Source: Andrena cerasifolii (Eukaryota; Arthropoda; Insecta; Hymenoptera; Andrenidae). Taken from it: a stretch of DNA of 64,000 bases. Both the position numbers and the translations under genes were made by a program. Shown piece by piece: positions 1 to 10,848 of this stretch. Below the pieces are notes generated by a model, which made no database searches, was not told the origin of the DNA, and was given only the letters and a program-made list of their open reading frames with translations. Location of the stretch: the NCBI RefSeq assembly GCF_050908995.1, contig NC_135119.1:18436001-18500000 (forward strand), given 5' to 3'. Numbering within the stretch: the stretch's first letter is position 1; the number at the start of each line of letters is the position of its first letter.

Positions 1-840
1 TCAACCCCGATATTCAGATAAACTGACTCGCTCTGAACAATTGTAAGCCAAGTCATTCCGTATTGTCAATTTCAAATTATTTAAATAAATTGTTGTTAAT
101 TTATATGATTTTATATATTAAAAGTATATATAAATTTATTTTTCTTCCTCAAAAATAAAGAGTATTTTACATAACTAAAAAGGCTTACAACTTTCTTGAG
201 TGCCAGATATATCAAGAGAAACTTATTTTTTATAATTGTAATTATTTTGATGACATTATTTTAATAAAACTCTAACTCTAAATATTCTGTAGCAACTGAT
301 AAATTTTAATTTATAATGTAATATTTTCTTTTCCTTTTCACATAGCGTATACAAATCGCATTCAATAATTTTTCAAAAGAATGTAGCTAAATCCTTGGAA
401 TGTTACTCATTGTCTATTACGAATTCATTACAAAAATATGAACATATCGATAACGCCTTTTAATATAATTCAAATAAAATAGTTTAATTTGTGTGTAGAG
501 GACTCATGATTCCACAATAAAATCTTCCGGGATGGTTCATATTTTCCAGGACGATTAAGTAATCATCCACTTCACTGAATCGCAATTTCAAGTTTTCGTA
601 ATATTCACTCTATACACAATGCTTTGAAACGCATACTTTTCAAACCAACTAAATTAAATCTACGAGTACTCATACTTTAAAGAGAAAATATTTATTTAAT
701 GCAATAAAATAAAAGATGAATAAGAATAAGAAATACCACACTATGCAACAATTTTGAAAAATTCTAAGATTTAATTTCTGATTTCATTTCTTCCAGTGTT
801 GGAGCATAATGTTTAATGTTTCACTATGCCTCTTCAGTTG
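1..840. other. AT-rich spacer, no gene recognised
   Basis: No open frame with recognisable content apart from a short spliceable segment on the minus strand at 484-609 that I could not join in frame to the neighbouring gene. It probably includes the 3' untranslated region of the minus-strand gene ending at 841. Confidence 0.4.
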
Positions 841-2447
841 TTAAATATCAAGATTTAAAACATCTTCCAAGATGCGAAAATCTTCCAGTTGGTCTGCTTT
901 TAGTAAATAAAGCATTTAAAAAAAGACACTTATTTGGACATGCACACATTCCCAAAACCAGGACACAAGGAGAATGCACAAAACGTGTTTGAACTACGTT
1001 TTTGGAGGAGAAATTAATTTTTACCAAAATATATTATAAGCTCATTCTTATTATATTCATTATAGCAGTTAATATAGCTGAAGCATAATTCTTTGTGCAA
1101 GCTCGTAAGAAAAAAAAATACTGTACATAAAGCAACAAGCAAGAGATACGTTAAGCATAGCAATCTTAAAACAAAGTAGAAAAAAATTGTGCTTACATAT
1201 TGCACATTATGCGATCGATACAGTGATCCAACGTTGTATTCCAAATTTGCTATATCCTGGGCGAATCAAAAACATGTTAGTAATTTAAGCACTTGGTAAA
1301 GTGAAAATGTGGAAATATTTATCTAAACTTCGATTATACATTTAAACAGAAACTAAATGGATTCTAAATAGTGGAGAGTAATATCTCACAGAGAAGAGAC
1401 ACTTTTACATTAGAAAGCATACAATGTTCTCAAACTTGAATTTGTTGATCGAAACTTCTAGAAAATCCCAGAATCATCTTCCACGTTGAGCTTATTTTCC
1501 TTTGTGGTAGTCGTTCGCTAAATGAGTGAAAATTCTCAGGAAGTTACGGTAAAAAAGCAAGACGTTACCCGCTCTTCTTTTAAGCACCACATCTTCCTTG
1601 TTGGGTATATCCCGCTTGAGTTCATTGGTAGATACTCTTCCAGGCATGTTTCTATGAATATCTACTTTGATTTTGCGAAGTTCTGTTGAACTAATTTTTG
1701 GACCTTCAGATCCTTTAAATAAGGGCGTTGTACCACTTGATGTTTCAAATCTAAAGTCCAGAGTAATATTATTTGTACATATGATTTCATAGATTTACAC
1801 TTGAGACTTACTATAATTTAATATTTTGATTGCTTCTTGAAGCATATTTTTTTATAGCAGGGTTCACTAACTGGAAGTTAAATATCAACTAAATTCGATA
1901 TTTTTTACAAATACAAGTTAACACTTTATCAGTGTACTTTTCTGGATATAGCCAAAAACATATTTAATTTAAATATATTCGTCCGAAGATAAGACAGGAA
2001 ATTCCACGACCCGACGATGAAATGTTAAAATTGTTCTTTGTCTATGATATCCTCCAGAATGGGACACTGCGTCTACTTCAACAGTTAATAATTAAAGACA
2101 GTTTATACTTACTTTTTAGAAAGTACAGTATCTTCAGGTGTATGATGCACAGAAGTTCTTCTATATCGACTAGGTGGAGATTCACTTCTACTCCTACAAG
2201 GTCTGTTGCATCTTCCTTCGGAAAATACTAAGCTCATATTACGAGCGCGTTGTATCTCATAATCCATAATCATTTTTCTTTTCAGTCTATTATGACTGTC
2301 CATTTTTTCTTGTTCGATCATCCATTCGCGTCTACGCCGTCTCCTCTCTTCTTCAGTTCTTGCACGAAGAAATGCGTCACTATCTTCATTACGCGAGGGC
2401 TTAGGTCTTTCATCATGATGTGAATTCCTCGATGTATGCCGTTTCAT
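841..2447 (-). CDS. Small Arg/Glu-rich basic protein, function unknown
   Basis: Three exons keep frame on the minus strand: 2447-2113, 1750-1569 and 896-841, giving 190 residues. The start at 2447 lies just after a possible acceptor (GTTGTAG), so an upstream untranslated exon is likely. The N-terminal half is very basic and charged, with an EEERRRRRREW run near residue 32 and a likely helix, followed by a short RSRSESPPSRYRR stretch like an RS segment. The second exon carries a motif reading SSGTTPLFKGSEGPKISST, and the C-terminus is acidic and amphipathic (ADQLEDFRILEDVLNLDI). Donors are GTAAGT and GTAACG; the last acceptor has a poor pyrimidine tract, so the terminal exon is the least certain part. 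The composition suggests a nuclear or RNA-associated protein, but I do not recognise the family and assign no function. Confidence 0.5.
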
Positions 2448-2762
2448 TCCTACAACGTAGTAGAGATAGATTATATTACGTATCAAAGAATTTCTTACTT
2501 GATTAGCCAAACGCAAAATTTAAATAGGTTTGTACTTTATACCGAATTGATGTAAAAGAAATTACCTCGTTATCACGCAGAAAAATGACGAGCAATGAAC
2601 AGAATAACCAGTAAATAAAAGTATAAGAATTAAACATATGAGTATTATTCGTAAACTTTAAGAAGGAAACGCCTAGCACACGCGCTCACTTCCCCAAATG
2701 CAGCAATGTGCAGCCAATTGCAGCCACGGTCCCCGGACAACATTTTGCAGAGCCGGATGTTT

Positions 2763-2985
2763 CGCGGAGGGGGAACACCTACAGGAGTGGTGGTAATGCG
2801 TGCGCGAGACGCCACGGTGGGAGCAAACCGACGCCACGGCCAACCAGCGTCGCCAACATATTTCCCGGCGACCCTGGTTGGCCGTGGTTGGCTTCGCGTT
2901 GGCGCCACTTGGCTGGCTTGGCGCTGGCGTCGGTTCACGTACCATTATCACCACTCCTGTAGGTGCTTCCCCTTCCACCAAGGAT
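2763..2985. repeat. GC-rich foldback repeat
   Basis: Two arms, near 2773-2798 and 2942-2968, share the sequence CACCTACAGGAGTGGTGGTA in inverted orientation. Between them lie further mutually inverted GGTTGGC/GCCAACC and GGCGCC-type blocks. The segment is far richer in GC than its surroundings, which suggests insertion of a foldback element. No target duplication was identified. Confidence 0.55.
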
Positions 2986-3023
2986 TTATTCGTTGAGAAT
3001 TTAATCGTCGAATATAAAGATAC

Positions 3024-3955
3024 ATTCTTATTTGTCGAGCGTTTGATGTTCAGCGTCGAAAAAAGATGTTCATCTTTATTTGTATCTCTAATCGGTGGTT
3101 TATCCGACGTCAAATAATTTTCTAGCGCGCGTTCGAGACACCGAGGATCGGGCCGACCGGAGACTCTGTGACTGGCGCGTATGTTACAAAGCAGTGTGTA
3201 CATACTTAAGTAGGTATCAATCGTTCAATGACGAAAATTTAAATCTTCATAATTATCATTATATCTTGTTGAAAATAGTACTAATAAGGTAAAACACGAC
3301 ATACAGTGACTCGCATCAATATATCAGGACACCATGGTGTGTGAGAGATTATTGTTCAAAATATTTGTTTATAATAATATTATTGAAATTGATTGTTTCT
3401 TAATACATTACAACAATTATTGTAGTTAGTAGGAACATAAATTTTCATTATTCAAACCACACAGTTTTTTGCGTAATAAGCACTAAACTAATGTCGAAAT
3501 TTAACATTCCACAAATATTTGGGCAGTGAGAAAGTTACATAAATTTTATAAAAAATATATATCTTTTTTAACAATATTAACGTAATATTAATATTTCGTA
3601 GGTTGGCTAGCCGTAGTAGCTCAATGACTAACAATATGTATTATTGAATCAACTACTTCAGGGATAGAATGAATAGTATATATTGGGCTAATTCTCCACT
3701 TACGCCCAAATCGCCCGCGATTTTCATTAAGCTAAAGCTCTCCTGTACGCGACTGGACGTCAAGAACTTCAAAGTCGATTTTCTTGAAAATTAAGCGCGA
3801 TATGAAAAAAACTTACTCTTTCGCCATGACGGCTATGGTTCGCCATGCGGCTCGGACGCACGTCACAAAATTATTCGACGTTGAATAAAGTTAAAGATGA
3901 AGTTCAAGTTAAAAACTTTCTTCGACGCTGAAGTTGAAACGCTCGACGAATAAAG
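3024..3955. repeat. Inverted pair of TTATTCGTCGAGCGTTT-type repeats
   Basis: Segment 3024-3082 reappears as its reverse complement at 3893-3955, sharing blocks such as TTTGTCGAGCGTTT and TTCAGCGTCGAAAAAAG with small indels. Related fragments (GACGAATAA, TTATTCG) are scattered through 2980-3120 and 3870-4020. This could be the ends of a decayed element of about 0.93 kb or two independent insertions of one family. Confidence 0.5.
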
Positions 3956-5173
3956 TTAATCCGGGTAATCTTTATAAAACACATGACGAATAATTTTTTT
4001 AACCTTTATTCGTTATTCGAAATATTTATTCAAGTAAAAAATTTGCCTCTCATAACGTTTGCCACCTGTGCCATTTTCCTTAAATCCGTCACTGATTACG
4101 ACTTCAATATTTATCAACATACGGCTTACAACATGCGATGCCCGACTGAAAAACGTATAGAAATACATTATAAAGGAACAGGTCTCGGACGACAAGAGAC
4201 ACGACCCAAAATATTTCGTTTATATGATTGGACGGCCGGTACTGGGTCGAGAGATATATTTAGTAACATCCAATTATGAAAATTTCAATTTCTATGATTT
4301 TCGTTCCATCTTTTTGGAAAGAGTACCAATAAGGAGCCAAAATACGGCAAATGGGAGAAGTTTTAACAATATCTTGTCGACGACGATTCATCGTTATACT
4401 TTATCGGAGGAATTTAACATTTTAAACATTAATCTCCTGCGTTTTATTATTTTATTAGTCTTACACGACAGAAATGCCCACGCCACAAAACTCGCTCGTC
4501 TGCAGCATGCAAGACATGTATTATATATACTGATTTCCGCGAAGGAGATAATTTGAAATAATAATTGTTCATAATTACATATCTCTTCTTGGTGTTTAGA
4601 AGATATTATTACAACACGTGGTACAATCACTTTGAATTCCTTGTTCTGCGTTGCACCTGTGCACTGCGACGGTTCAGCTCGGAGTGTTCGAGACAGTGCG
4701 AGACCTACGCAACACACGCAATTGGTGGTAATCCAGTACAATCCTGATCAATCACGATTTTCGGCAACATGGCGCAGCCTATCCGAGATTACCATTATAC
4801 CGCCAAAATTACAATAAGGAATTTGCACTTAAAAAGGATTGCATGGTTTATTATTTATAACCTGAATATACACCATAAATGTACAATACAATTTTTAATT
4901 ATTATAAATCGTTAAGTATTAAAACATGAGATTAAAAATTGATGTTTGAAATGTTCCGTATTGCGAAGAAAGGATTTTGATTGGTCGAAAAGGTTCGTGA
5001 CGTCACATAGTAATAGTTTTAAATGGCTGCTTATGTGTTTGTGATTGCGTCGTGAAACAGGTTTATGAGTTGCCTAAAAATACGTATATCAAAACAGCCA
5101 TCTAATAGTAAACACAAATGTATTTACTATTAGTCGTTCGATGACGAATAATGTGGGCTCGTTCATGACTCCT

Positions 5174-5327
5174 GTTGCACGATTCCGTGGGAAATTTTAA
5201 ATTAAACGGCGGATCCGTGCCCGTGTAACGCTGAAGCACTCAGCTCACGAGTTCGTCAGTGGGTTGTCCTCTAGCCGTCTCTCCGTCCTTGGCCCTTCCT
5301 TCGCGCTTCCTTCCACTCTCGGCTGGG
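5174..5327 (+). repeat. Dispersed repeat, copy 1
   Basis: This block matches, on the opposite strand, two blocks at 47581-47656 and 47895-47976. Shared pieces include GATTCCGTGGG, CAGTGGGTTGTCCT, AGCCGTCTCTCCGTCCTTGG and CTTCCTTCGCGCTTC. Copy 1 is continuous where copy 2 carries about 238 extra bases. Confidence 0.7.
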
Positions 5328-5616
5328 GGTCGAGGCACGCTCATAGCTCATTCGGCAACCTGCACTAGTGCGCACTGACAATGAGTGCGAATTTTACCCA
5401 ATTGGAAACGAAAGAGTTCGCATTCAATGCGCATTAGTGCAGGATGCCGAATGTGCTATTAGGCATAGACAGGTGTTCCGACTCAGCACCTTTACCCCAG
5501 CGATTTTGTATGCCGATTTCTGTGTGGTTCCTCTGGCCGTCGCGAGAGGCGTCGTGATAAGAAATCCATATACACATGCATTTATGTAATTGTAGTAGTA
5601 GAGCTTTTAGTCGTAT

Positions 5617-5724
5617 CCCAGATAGCACACGTCTTCTATAAGCCGTCTTTAAGACGTCTTTCAGACTTTCAAGACGTCTGAAGACGCCTTAAAGACAGCT
5701 TATAGACCACGTGTGCTATCTGGG
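5617..5724. mobile_element. Miniature hairpin element, CCCAGATAGCACACG ends
   Basis: A 108-base inverted repeat whose arms of about 42 bases begin CCCAGATAGCACACG and end CGTGTGCTATCTGGG, with three or four mismatches between arms. The centre contains repeated AAGACGTCTT-like palindromes. The length and near-symmetric arms fit a miniature inverted-repeat element. No exact target duplication is visible. I recall similar ends as common in ant genomes, but could not check. Confidence 0.65.
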
Positions 5725-5894
5725 CGTGGGATAGAGCTGAATTCCCTAAACGGTTTAGGCTAAACCATGTTCACGAAATACTGTAGAAATGTTCGCGACA
5801 AAAAAGCACAGACCAAGTGAAGTTATTCACTATCGAACGCTAGCGACCCACTGATATACACGGTGATCAGCCACAATCGTTTGAGCACGTTGTA

Positions 5895-5910
5895 CACACA
5901 TCATATGTAG

Positions 5911-5946
<36 letters not shown>

Positions 5947-5966
5947 TCATAGCCATATGATGTGTG
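5895..5966. repeat. AT microsatellite flanked by a perfect 13-base inverted repeat
   Basis: An (AT)n tract at 5912-5942 is bracketed by CACACATCATATG (5895-5907) and CATATGATGTGTG (5954-5966). The tract is itself self-complementary, so the whole could extrude as a cruciform. Confidence 0.7.
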
Positions 5967-6315
5967 GTGTGTGCTGTGTTTTGCATTGATATCACATTTT
6001 ATCACATTTCATATAGGTATTGTGGATTGTAGCACACCAATTGATTACAGCACTTATTACTTGATTTTACAAAGAATAAGCAGTTAAAGAAATTGTACGA
6101 TAAAATTTATTCAAGCACAATATATGAGATATTTGTCTAAATGTTTTTGTTATTTACAGTAGACTCTGAATTGTAAGATGAATTTATTAGTCAGACTGAT
6201 AAAACACTTGACTTAAGCAGACTGACAAAATACTTTAAAGGGCAAGCATAATCTTAAAATGCAATAAGATAAATATTAAAGCTCCTCAACTTGGGACATT
6301 AGAAGAACTCTCACA

Positions 6316-6477
6316 ATGGTAATTAATAATCATAGTTTATTTACAATTTCGAATACAATTTTACATTGTAACGACAAAGGTTAGAAATTAGCCATTTAAA
6401 TTAGTTTCTCTTTTACTATACTAATTATTATTATTATTATTACATGTAGTATTTATGTTCTAGCATTTCATTTAATC

Positions 6478-6511
<34 letters not shown>

Positions 6512-9500
6512 GTTACAAGTAGAAAATTAATGAAATATGATTTTTAGCACGGCAGAGTAAAGGTTCGGACCAGCGCGGAACAAGAAGCTCTGAAAAGGAA
6601 AGAAAGGGCTGAGAAACTTAAACATTACAGAGCTGGCATAAGTTTGGTGTTTCAGAAAGTAATTTCCATTTGATTCCATTTGATACATATCTCCGTTCAA
6701 TCTCTTAGTATCACTAACTCAAAATAATAAATGCTAAAATGTAGACAAGAAAGAACTTTAAACCAGGAATAGGAAATATGTTTTCTTTTAAATGTTACAG
6801 AGGCTAGATAAAGTTTACGATAGCGAGTTAATGATGGTTACTGAGCGCTTGCTAATAGAGAATCCAGATAATTACACACTATGGAATATTCGCAGAGAGG
6901 CATTTGTGAATAACGACTGGTAGTCATATAATGATAATTTTAAATAATAAGTGATAATACCTTACCGTTAATATTAAATCACTTTCTTAGATTTAATATG
7001 TGTTTAAGGAAAACCACTCTCTGTTAACTAAAATATTACAAACACATTTATCCTATATTTAAGTACGAATATACAGTATACATACTTTAATATTAAACTT
7101 TACAAAACAGGAACGAAGACCTTCTGAAAGCATCCCATCAAAATGAATTTACACTTACCGAAAACTGTCTGAAAAAGAATCCTAAATCATACTATGCGTG
7201 GTACCAAAGAATATGGATTATGAATCGTCTGAAGGAACCAGATTGGAAAAAAGAATTAATGCTGTGCACTAAATACTTGAATTTCGATGAAAGAAATTGT
7301 AAGTCGTTAATAGTATCGGGTTTCTTAATTTCATTATCTAAAATGTAGTTAGGTGCGAATATTTTTTTTCTTTTTATTTTAGTTCATTGCTGGAACCATA
7401 GAGAATATGTTGTACAAAAAGCTGGAATTTCTCCCGAAGAAGAATTTAATTTTTCTACCTCAAAGATTTTAAATAATTTCTCAAATTACTCTTCCTGGCA
7501 TTACAGGAGTCAACTTTTGTCAAAAATGTTTCGCAGTTGCAACGAACAGAGCATTGATGACAAGAAGAAAGATGGTAAAATATTTGCATATTAATTATTA
7601 CGTAAACGTCTGTGCGCATGTAATTGTATACATGCATTAATTATTGCATAAAGTAGAAGAAATATACACGCGATAGTAGGAGATGACTGTTTTCTCTTCT
7701 TTTAGAATTGGAGCTGGTAATGAATGCCACATTCACAGATCCCAGTGACTCTAGTGCCTGGTTTTACCAAAGATGGCTATTAGGTAGCCACGAGTTTTCT
7801 CCCGCTCTTTCTCAAGCTTTATTGACGGACAATAACGTAACTCTTCTTATCAATCAAAGTGTATCGGCAGACGGAATATCCTTGCACATAAACAATGAGA
7901 ATGAAAGTACCGAATGGAGGTCTTGGCAAAAATTGAAATATTCCAAACTGTGGTTTGGAAAGTTTGATAAGCCGTTAAAAGAAGTAAAAGAGGTCAAAGT
8001 TAATATCGAAGGGAAGTGTTATCCTTTATACTATTTTAATCAAAAGTGGATACATAAAAAGAAGCAGTCTAAGTCCTGTTCCAACAAAAATCAACTGCTA
8101 GAACAACTATCAAATTATAAGCAGCTTGCAGAGATGGAACCTGATAATAAATGGGCTCTTCTTACTCCTGTGCATTTAATGCGAAAAATTGATTTTATGA
8201 CGTTTAAAGATGATATTTTAGCAAGCCTAAATATTCTTCTAAATACCGATCCTCTGCGGTCTAATTATTATAAGGATTTACGTAAGTACACTTAACTAAG
8301 TAGGATACAATAATATCTAATGGTATTACATAATTTCTTATCACAATATTATACACAGTGACTTATTTCAATCTATAATTGTGGTTATTTGGAATTGAGA
8401 AAAGAAATAGGGATCTTAATAGATTTTGCAATGAACATCGTGACACACACCTTTTTAACAGAGACAGAACGAGAGCATAATAAGACGAAATCAACTATAA
8501 TATACGTTTATAATTTTGGTGGAATATTGGAAAGTAAACTATGTTCTTTAGTGCATGTAGAAGACAACATATACTAGCTCTGAGAACAGGTCCTGCCTCT
8601 CAAAACGAAGGACGAAATAATAAAGTATTGCAACACTGAGAAATTGTGGGACTTTACTTTCTTTGCAAATATTCCACTGCAATTACAGGACATCTAACAT
8701 AGTTGAATTCACTATATTATGTGTGATAAAATCTTAATATATAAAGCAGAAAGCTTCTATATATTTGTGTGTTTGTCTGTCGCCTAGAAACTTTCGAACG
8801 ATAAACTCTGGGATCACGAAATGTGCCTCAACTCATTATGCCTGACTAATCCAGATGAATGTGACTATTTTCACAAAAAAAACTAAACAAATTTTTTTTA
8901 TAAAATCAGAATTTAAACTTCGAGGGAAGCCGAGTAGTAAAGCTAGTCTACATATATGTATAGGTTCACTTAAATAAGTTATTGAAATGTCCCTAGCATT
9001 TCTATTTATCAATATTTCTCTGTAAAATTTCATTATTCATTTCAAAATACTTCGTGTTCCATATTTTCTTAAACAGGGCTTTACTTTCAATTTAGATCTG
9101 TAATTGTATCTCATTACAATTTACATTTTTAATTCTACTAAACGTTCACTGTGTCTATTGTAATTACAATTTTTATTATTATTAATATTATTAATTTAAA
9201 GAAAGCGTATTTCAAATAGTGCGATAATCAAATAAAATGAAGATATTCTTCCAGGGAGTAAATACATAATAGAATACAGATTACATGAATTGTGGGATAT
9301 GGAAGGAGAACAGGATGTGAAATTAGAAATTGATCTTTCAGGATTAGACCTAACAACGCTATGTAACGAATATCTTGGTTTCTTTGAAGAAGTAAACCTT
9401 GGTGCGAACCTTCTATCAAATTCCTTGCATCAATTATCTTTTCTACAGAACTGTAAGAAGTTATCGCTCTCAAGTAATCAATTGGAAAGTCTGAAAAAGT

Positions 9501-9694
9501 TCCCTGTGCTACAAAGTCTTGAAGTGTTATCACTAAGAAATAATAAACTTAAGAGTCTAGAGGATGTGTCAGACTTACTGAAAAAATTAAAATTAAAATC
9601 ACTTGATTTGAGAGAAAATCCTGTTTGTGATGACCCAGAATGGCAGAACGATCTTATGAAAATTAATCCAGGTCTAGAATTGTATATAGAATAA
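6316..9694 (+). CDS. RABGGTA: Rab geranylgeranyltransferase alpha subunit (RabGGTase-alpha)
   Basis: Attaches geranylgeranyl groups to C-terminal cysteines of Rab GTPases, as a heterodimer with the beta subunit and with Rab escort protein, in the cytosol. Seven exons: 6316-6318, 6548-6658, 6801-6919, 7111-7298, 7383-7574, 7706-8281 and 9255-9694; 542 residues in frame. The N-terminus reads MHGRVKVRTSAEQEALKRK, characteristic of the family. Protein prenyltransferase alpha repeats follow, with NPDNYTLWNIRRE, NPKSYYAWYQRIW and FHCWNHREYV near residues 45-150, then SSAWFYQRWLL in exon 6. After a divergent middle region, the last 130 residues are leucine-rich repeats (SLSSNQLESLKKFPVLQSL). The first coding exon holds only the initiator ATG before a GTAATT donor. 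The last intron (8282-9254) contains a Helitron-type insertion. A poly(A) signal AATAAAATAAA lies near 9738. Confidence 0.95.
8732..8946 (+). mobile_element. Short non-autonomous Helitron-type element
   Basis: Begins TC (TCTTAATATATAAAGCAG) directly after an A and ends CTAG directly before a T, the A/T host site and TC...CTRR termini expected of Helitrons. A small hairpin (CTTCgaggGAAG) lies about 20 bases before the 3' end. The TATAAAGCAGAAAGCTT start followed by repeated TTTGT units resembles insect Helitron 5' ends. It is 215 bases, carries no coding capacity and sits in the last intron of the RabGGTase-alpha gene. Confidence 0.65.
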
Positions 9695-10848
9695 TGGTTG
9701 TGATATAAACATTAGCTCGAATATATTGCTATAAACATTTAATAAAATAAACACAGTGATTGGGTATAAGAAGCATAAAAATACTTATGTGTCTTGTATT
9801 TTTTACATACTCTATTATACAACAATTTCATTCAGACCTATCTGCTATTACGATTTGGAGAGCTAAGAAAGTTTCCTTTCAGAACCTTTAGTTGCCAATT
9901 TAAGATTTCTTTTTTACTCGCAATAAATCCATTTTGAAACGATCCCAAAAATTGACGAAAATGTTTTGAGTATAATAATTTGGCCACCCCCTGTAATTTT
10001 GTAGTGTCTAATAGCTAATCATTTTTCATTTTTGCCATATTTCTTCTGTTTTCTTAACATATTGTGTTATTGAACCATGGCTCATTAGCATCCCTTTACT
10101 ATCCCCATTTTCCCTATAATTTTGTATATTAGTAGGGAAGTATTGGTACAAGAATTAGTAATTGTCAATATTATCACCAAACACATTTTTCCTCACTTTA
10201 ACAATTTTCAATGTTGCCGCCAGTGTAAAAATAAATCAATAAAAAATAGAATGGTCCTAGGAGAAAGCGCACCGTTACCGAACACGCCGGGTAACATTAT
10301 TGTTTGGATTACCATCCGATTTATTTATTCCCTGGCATTCGGTATGGCCGAGCGATATAGCACGTTATTGTTAAAATTCTGCTAAGTGGGACGTGCATCG
10401 AAAGATCTGGCCCGTTTAGTGATACATGTATACGATGATTTATTCCCAAATAATCTTATCATCTTACTCCTTCACTATTAGTATGCGTACCTGATGCCTG
10501 ATACTAATAGTGAATATTGTTGTGTGGACGAAGGTGAGCGTACACATGTATGTATGTATATAAATGCGATACGTATGTGCACGTTAAGTCAATCATTATT
10601 TCTCATAACCTTTTTATGAATACGGAATACAGCGGATGCAATTAGACAATCCTTAAAAAGATGTGGTTAAATCCATATATCTTGTAACCGGCGAGTGGCG
10701 AAGATAGTAGACGCATACCATATCCAATGGAGCGGACCGTGTTCTCGTGATTTTCGCCACGAAGTAGATTCCGTCGCATCTTCGCTAAGCGAAATATTCT
10801 CGTTCAAAGTCCAACGTTAAACGTGTAATCTCTGCAGCGTGTCGTACC
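9695..10848. other. Intergenic region, RABGGTA to YjbQ-family gene
   Basis: No gene seen. It contains the poly(A) region of the upstream gene, a small hairpin at 10471-10514, and presumably the promoter of the downstream gene just before 10849. Confidence 0.4.
10471..10514. repeat. Small perfect hairpin
   Basis: TTCACTATTAGTAT (10471-10484) pairs with ATACTAATAGTGAA (10501-10514) across a 16-base loop. The stem is shorter than a normal pre-miRNA, so no RNA gene is claimed. Confidence 0.6.

Larger units (their letters stand above)
2448..6315. other. Repeat-rich intergenic region
   Basis: No gene recognised. It holds a GC-rich foldback (about 2763-2985), an inverted pair of degenerate repeats (3024-3082 and 3893-3955), a copy of a dispersed repeat (5174-5327), a 108-base hairpin element (5617-5724) and an AT microsatellite inside an inverted repeat (5895-5966). 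Open frames across 2645-3203 come from the GC-rich foldback reading open on both strands. Confidence 0.5.

Noticed and set aside
484..609. Minus-strand segment encoding a plausible 41-residue C-terminus with an AG acceptor
   Set aside because: Its phase does not match the donor at 1569, whereas 841-896 does; no other exon could be linked to it.
2645..3203. Several overlapping open frames of 84-176 residues on both strands
   Set aside because: They overlap the GC-rich foldback, and their apparent protein content is the same repeat read in both directions.
3983..4556. Two plus-strand open frames of about 100 residues
   Set aside because: No recognisable motif, unusual composition and overlap with opposite-strand frames; likely chance.
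8389..8577. Open frame within the last RABGGTA intron
   Set aside because: It cannot be spliced in frame; direct joining of 8281 to 9255 restores the expected protein.
10471..10514. Hairpin as a microRNA precursor
   Set aside because: The 14-base stem is too short for a canonical pre-miRNA.
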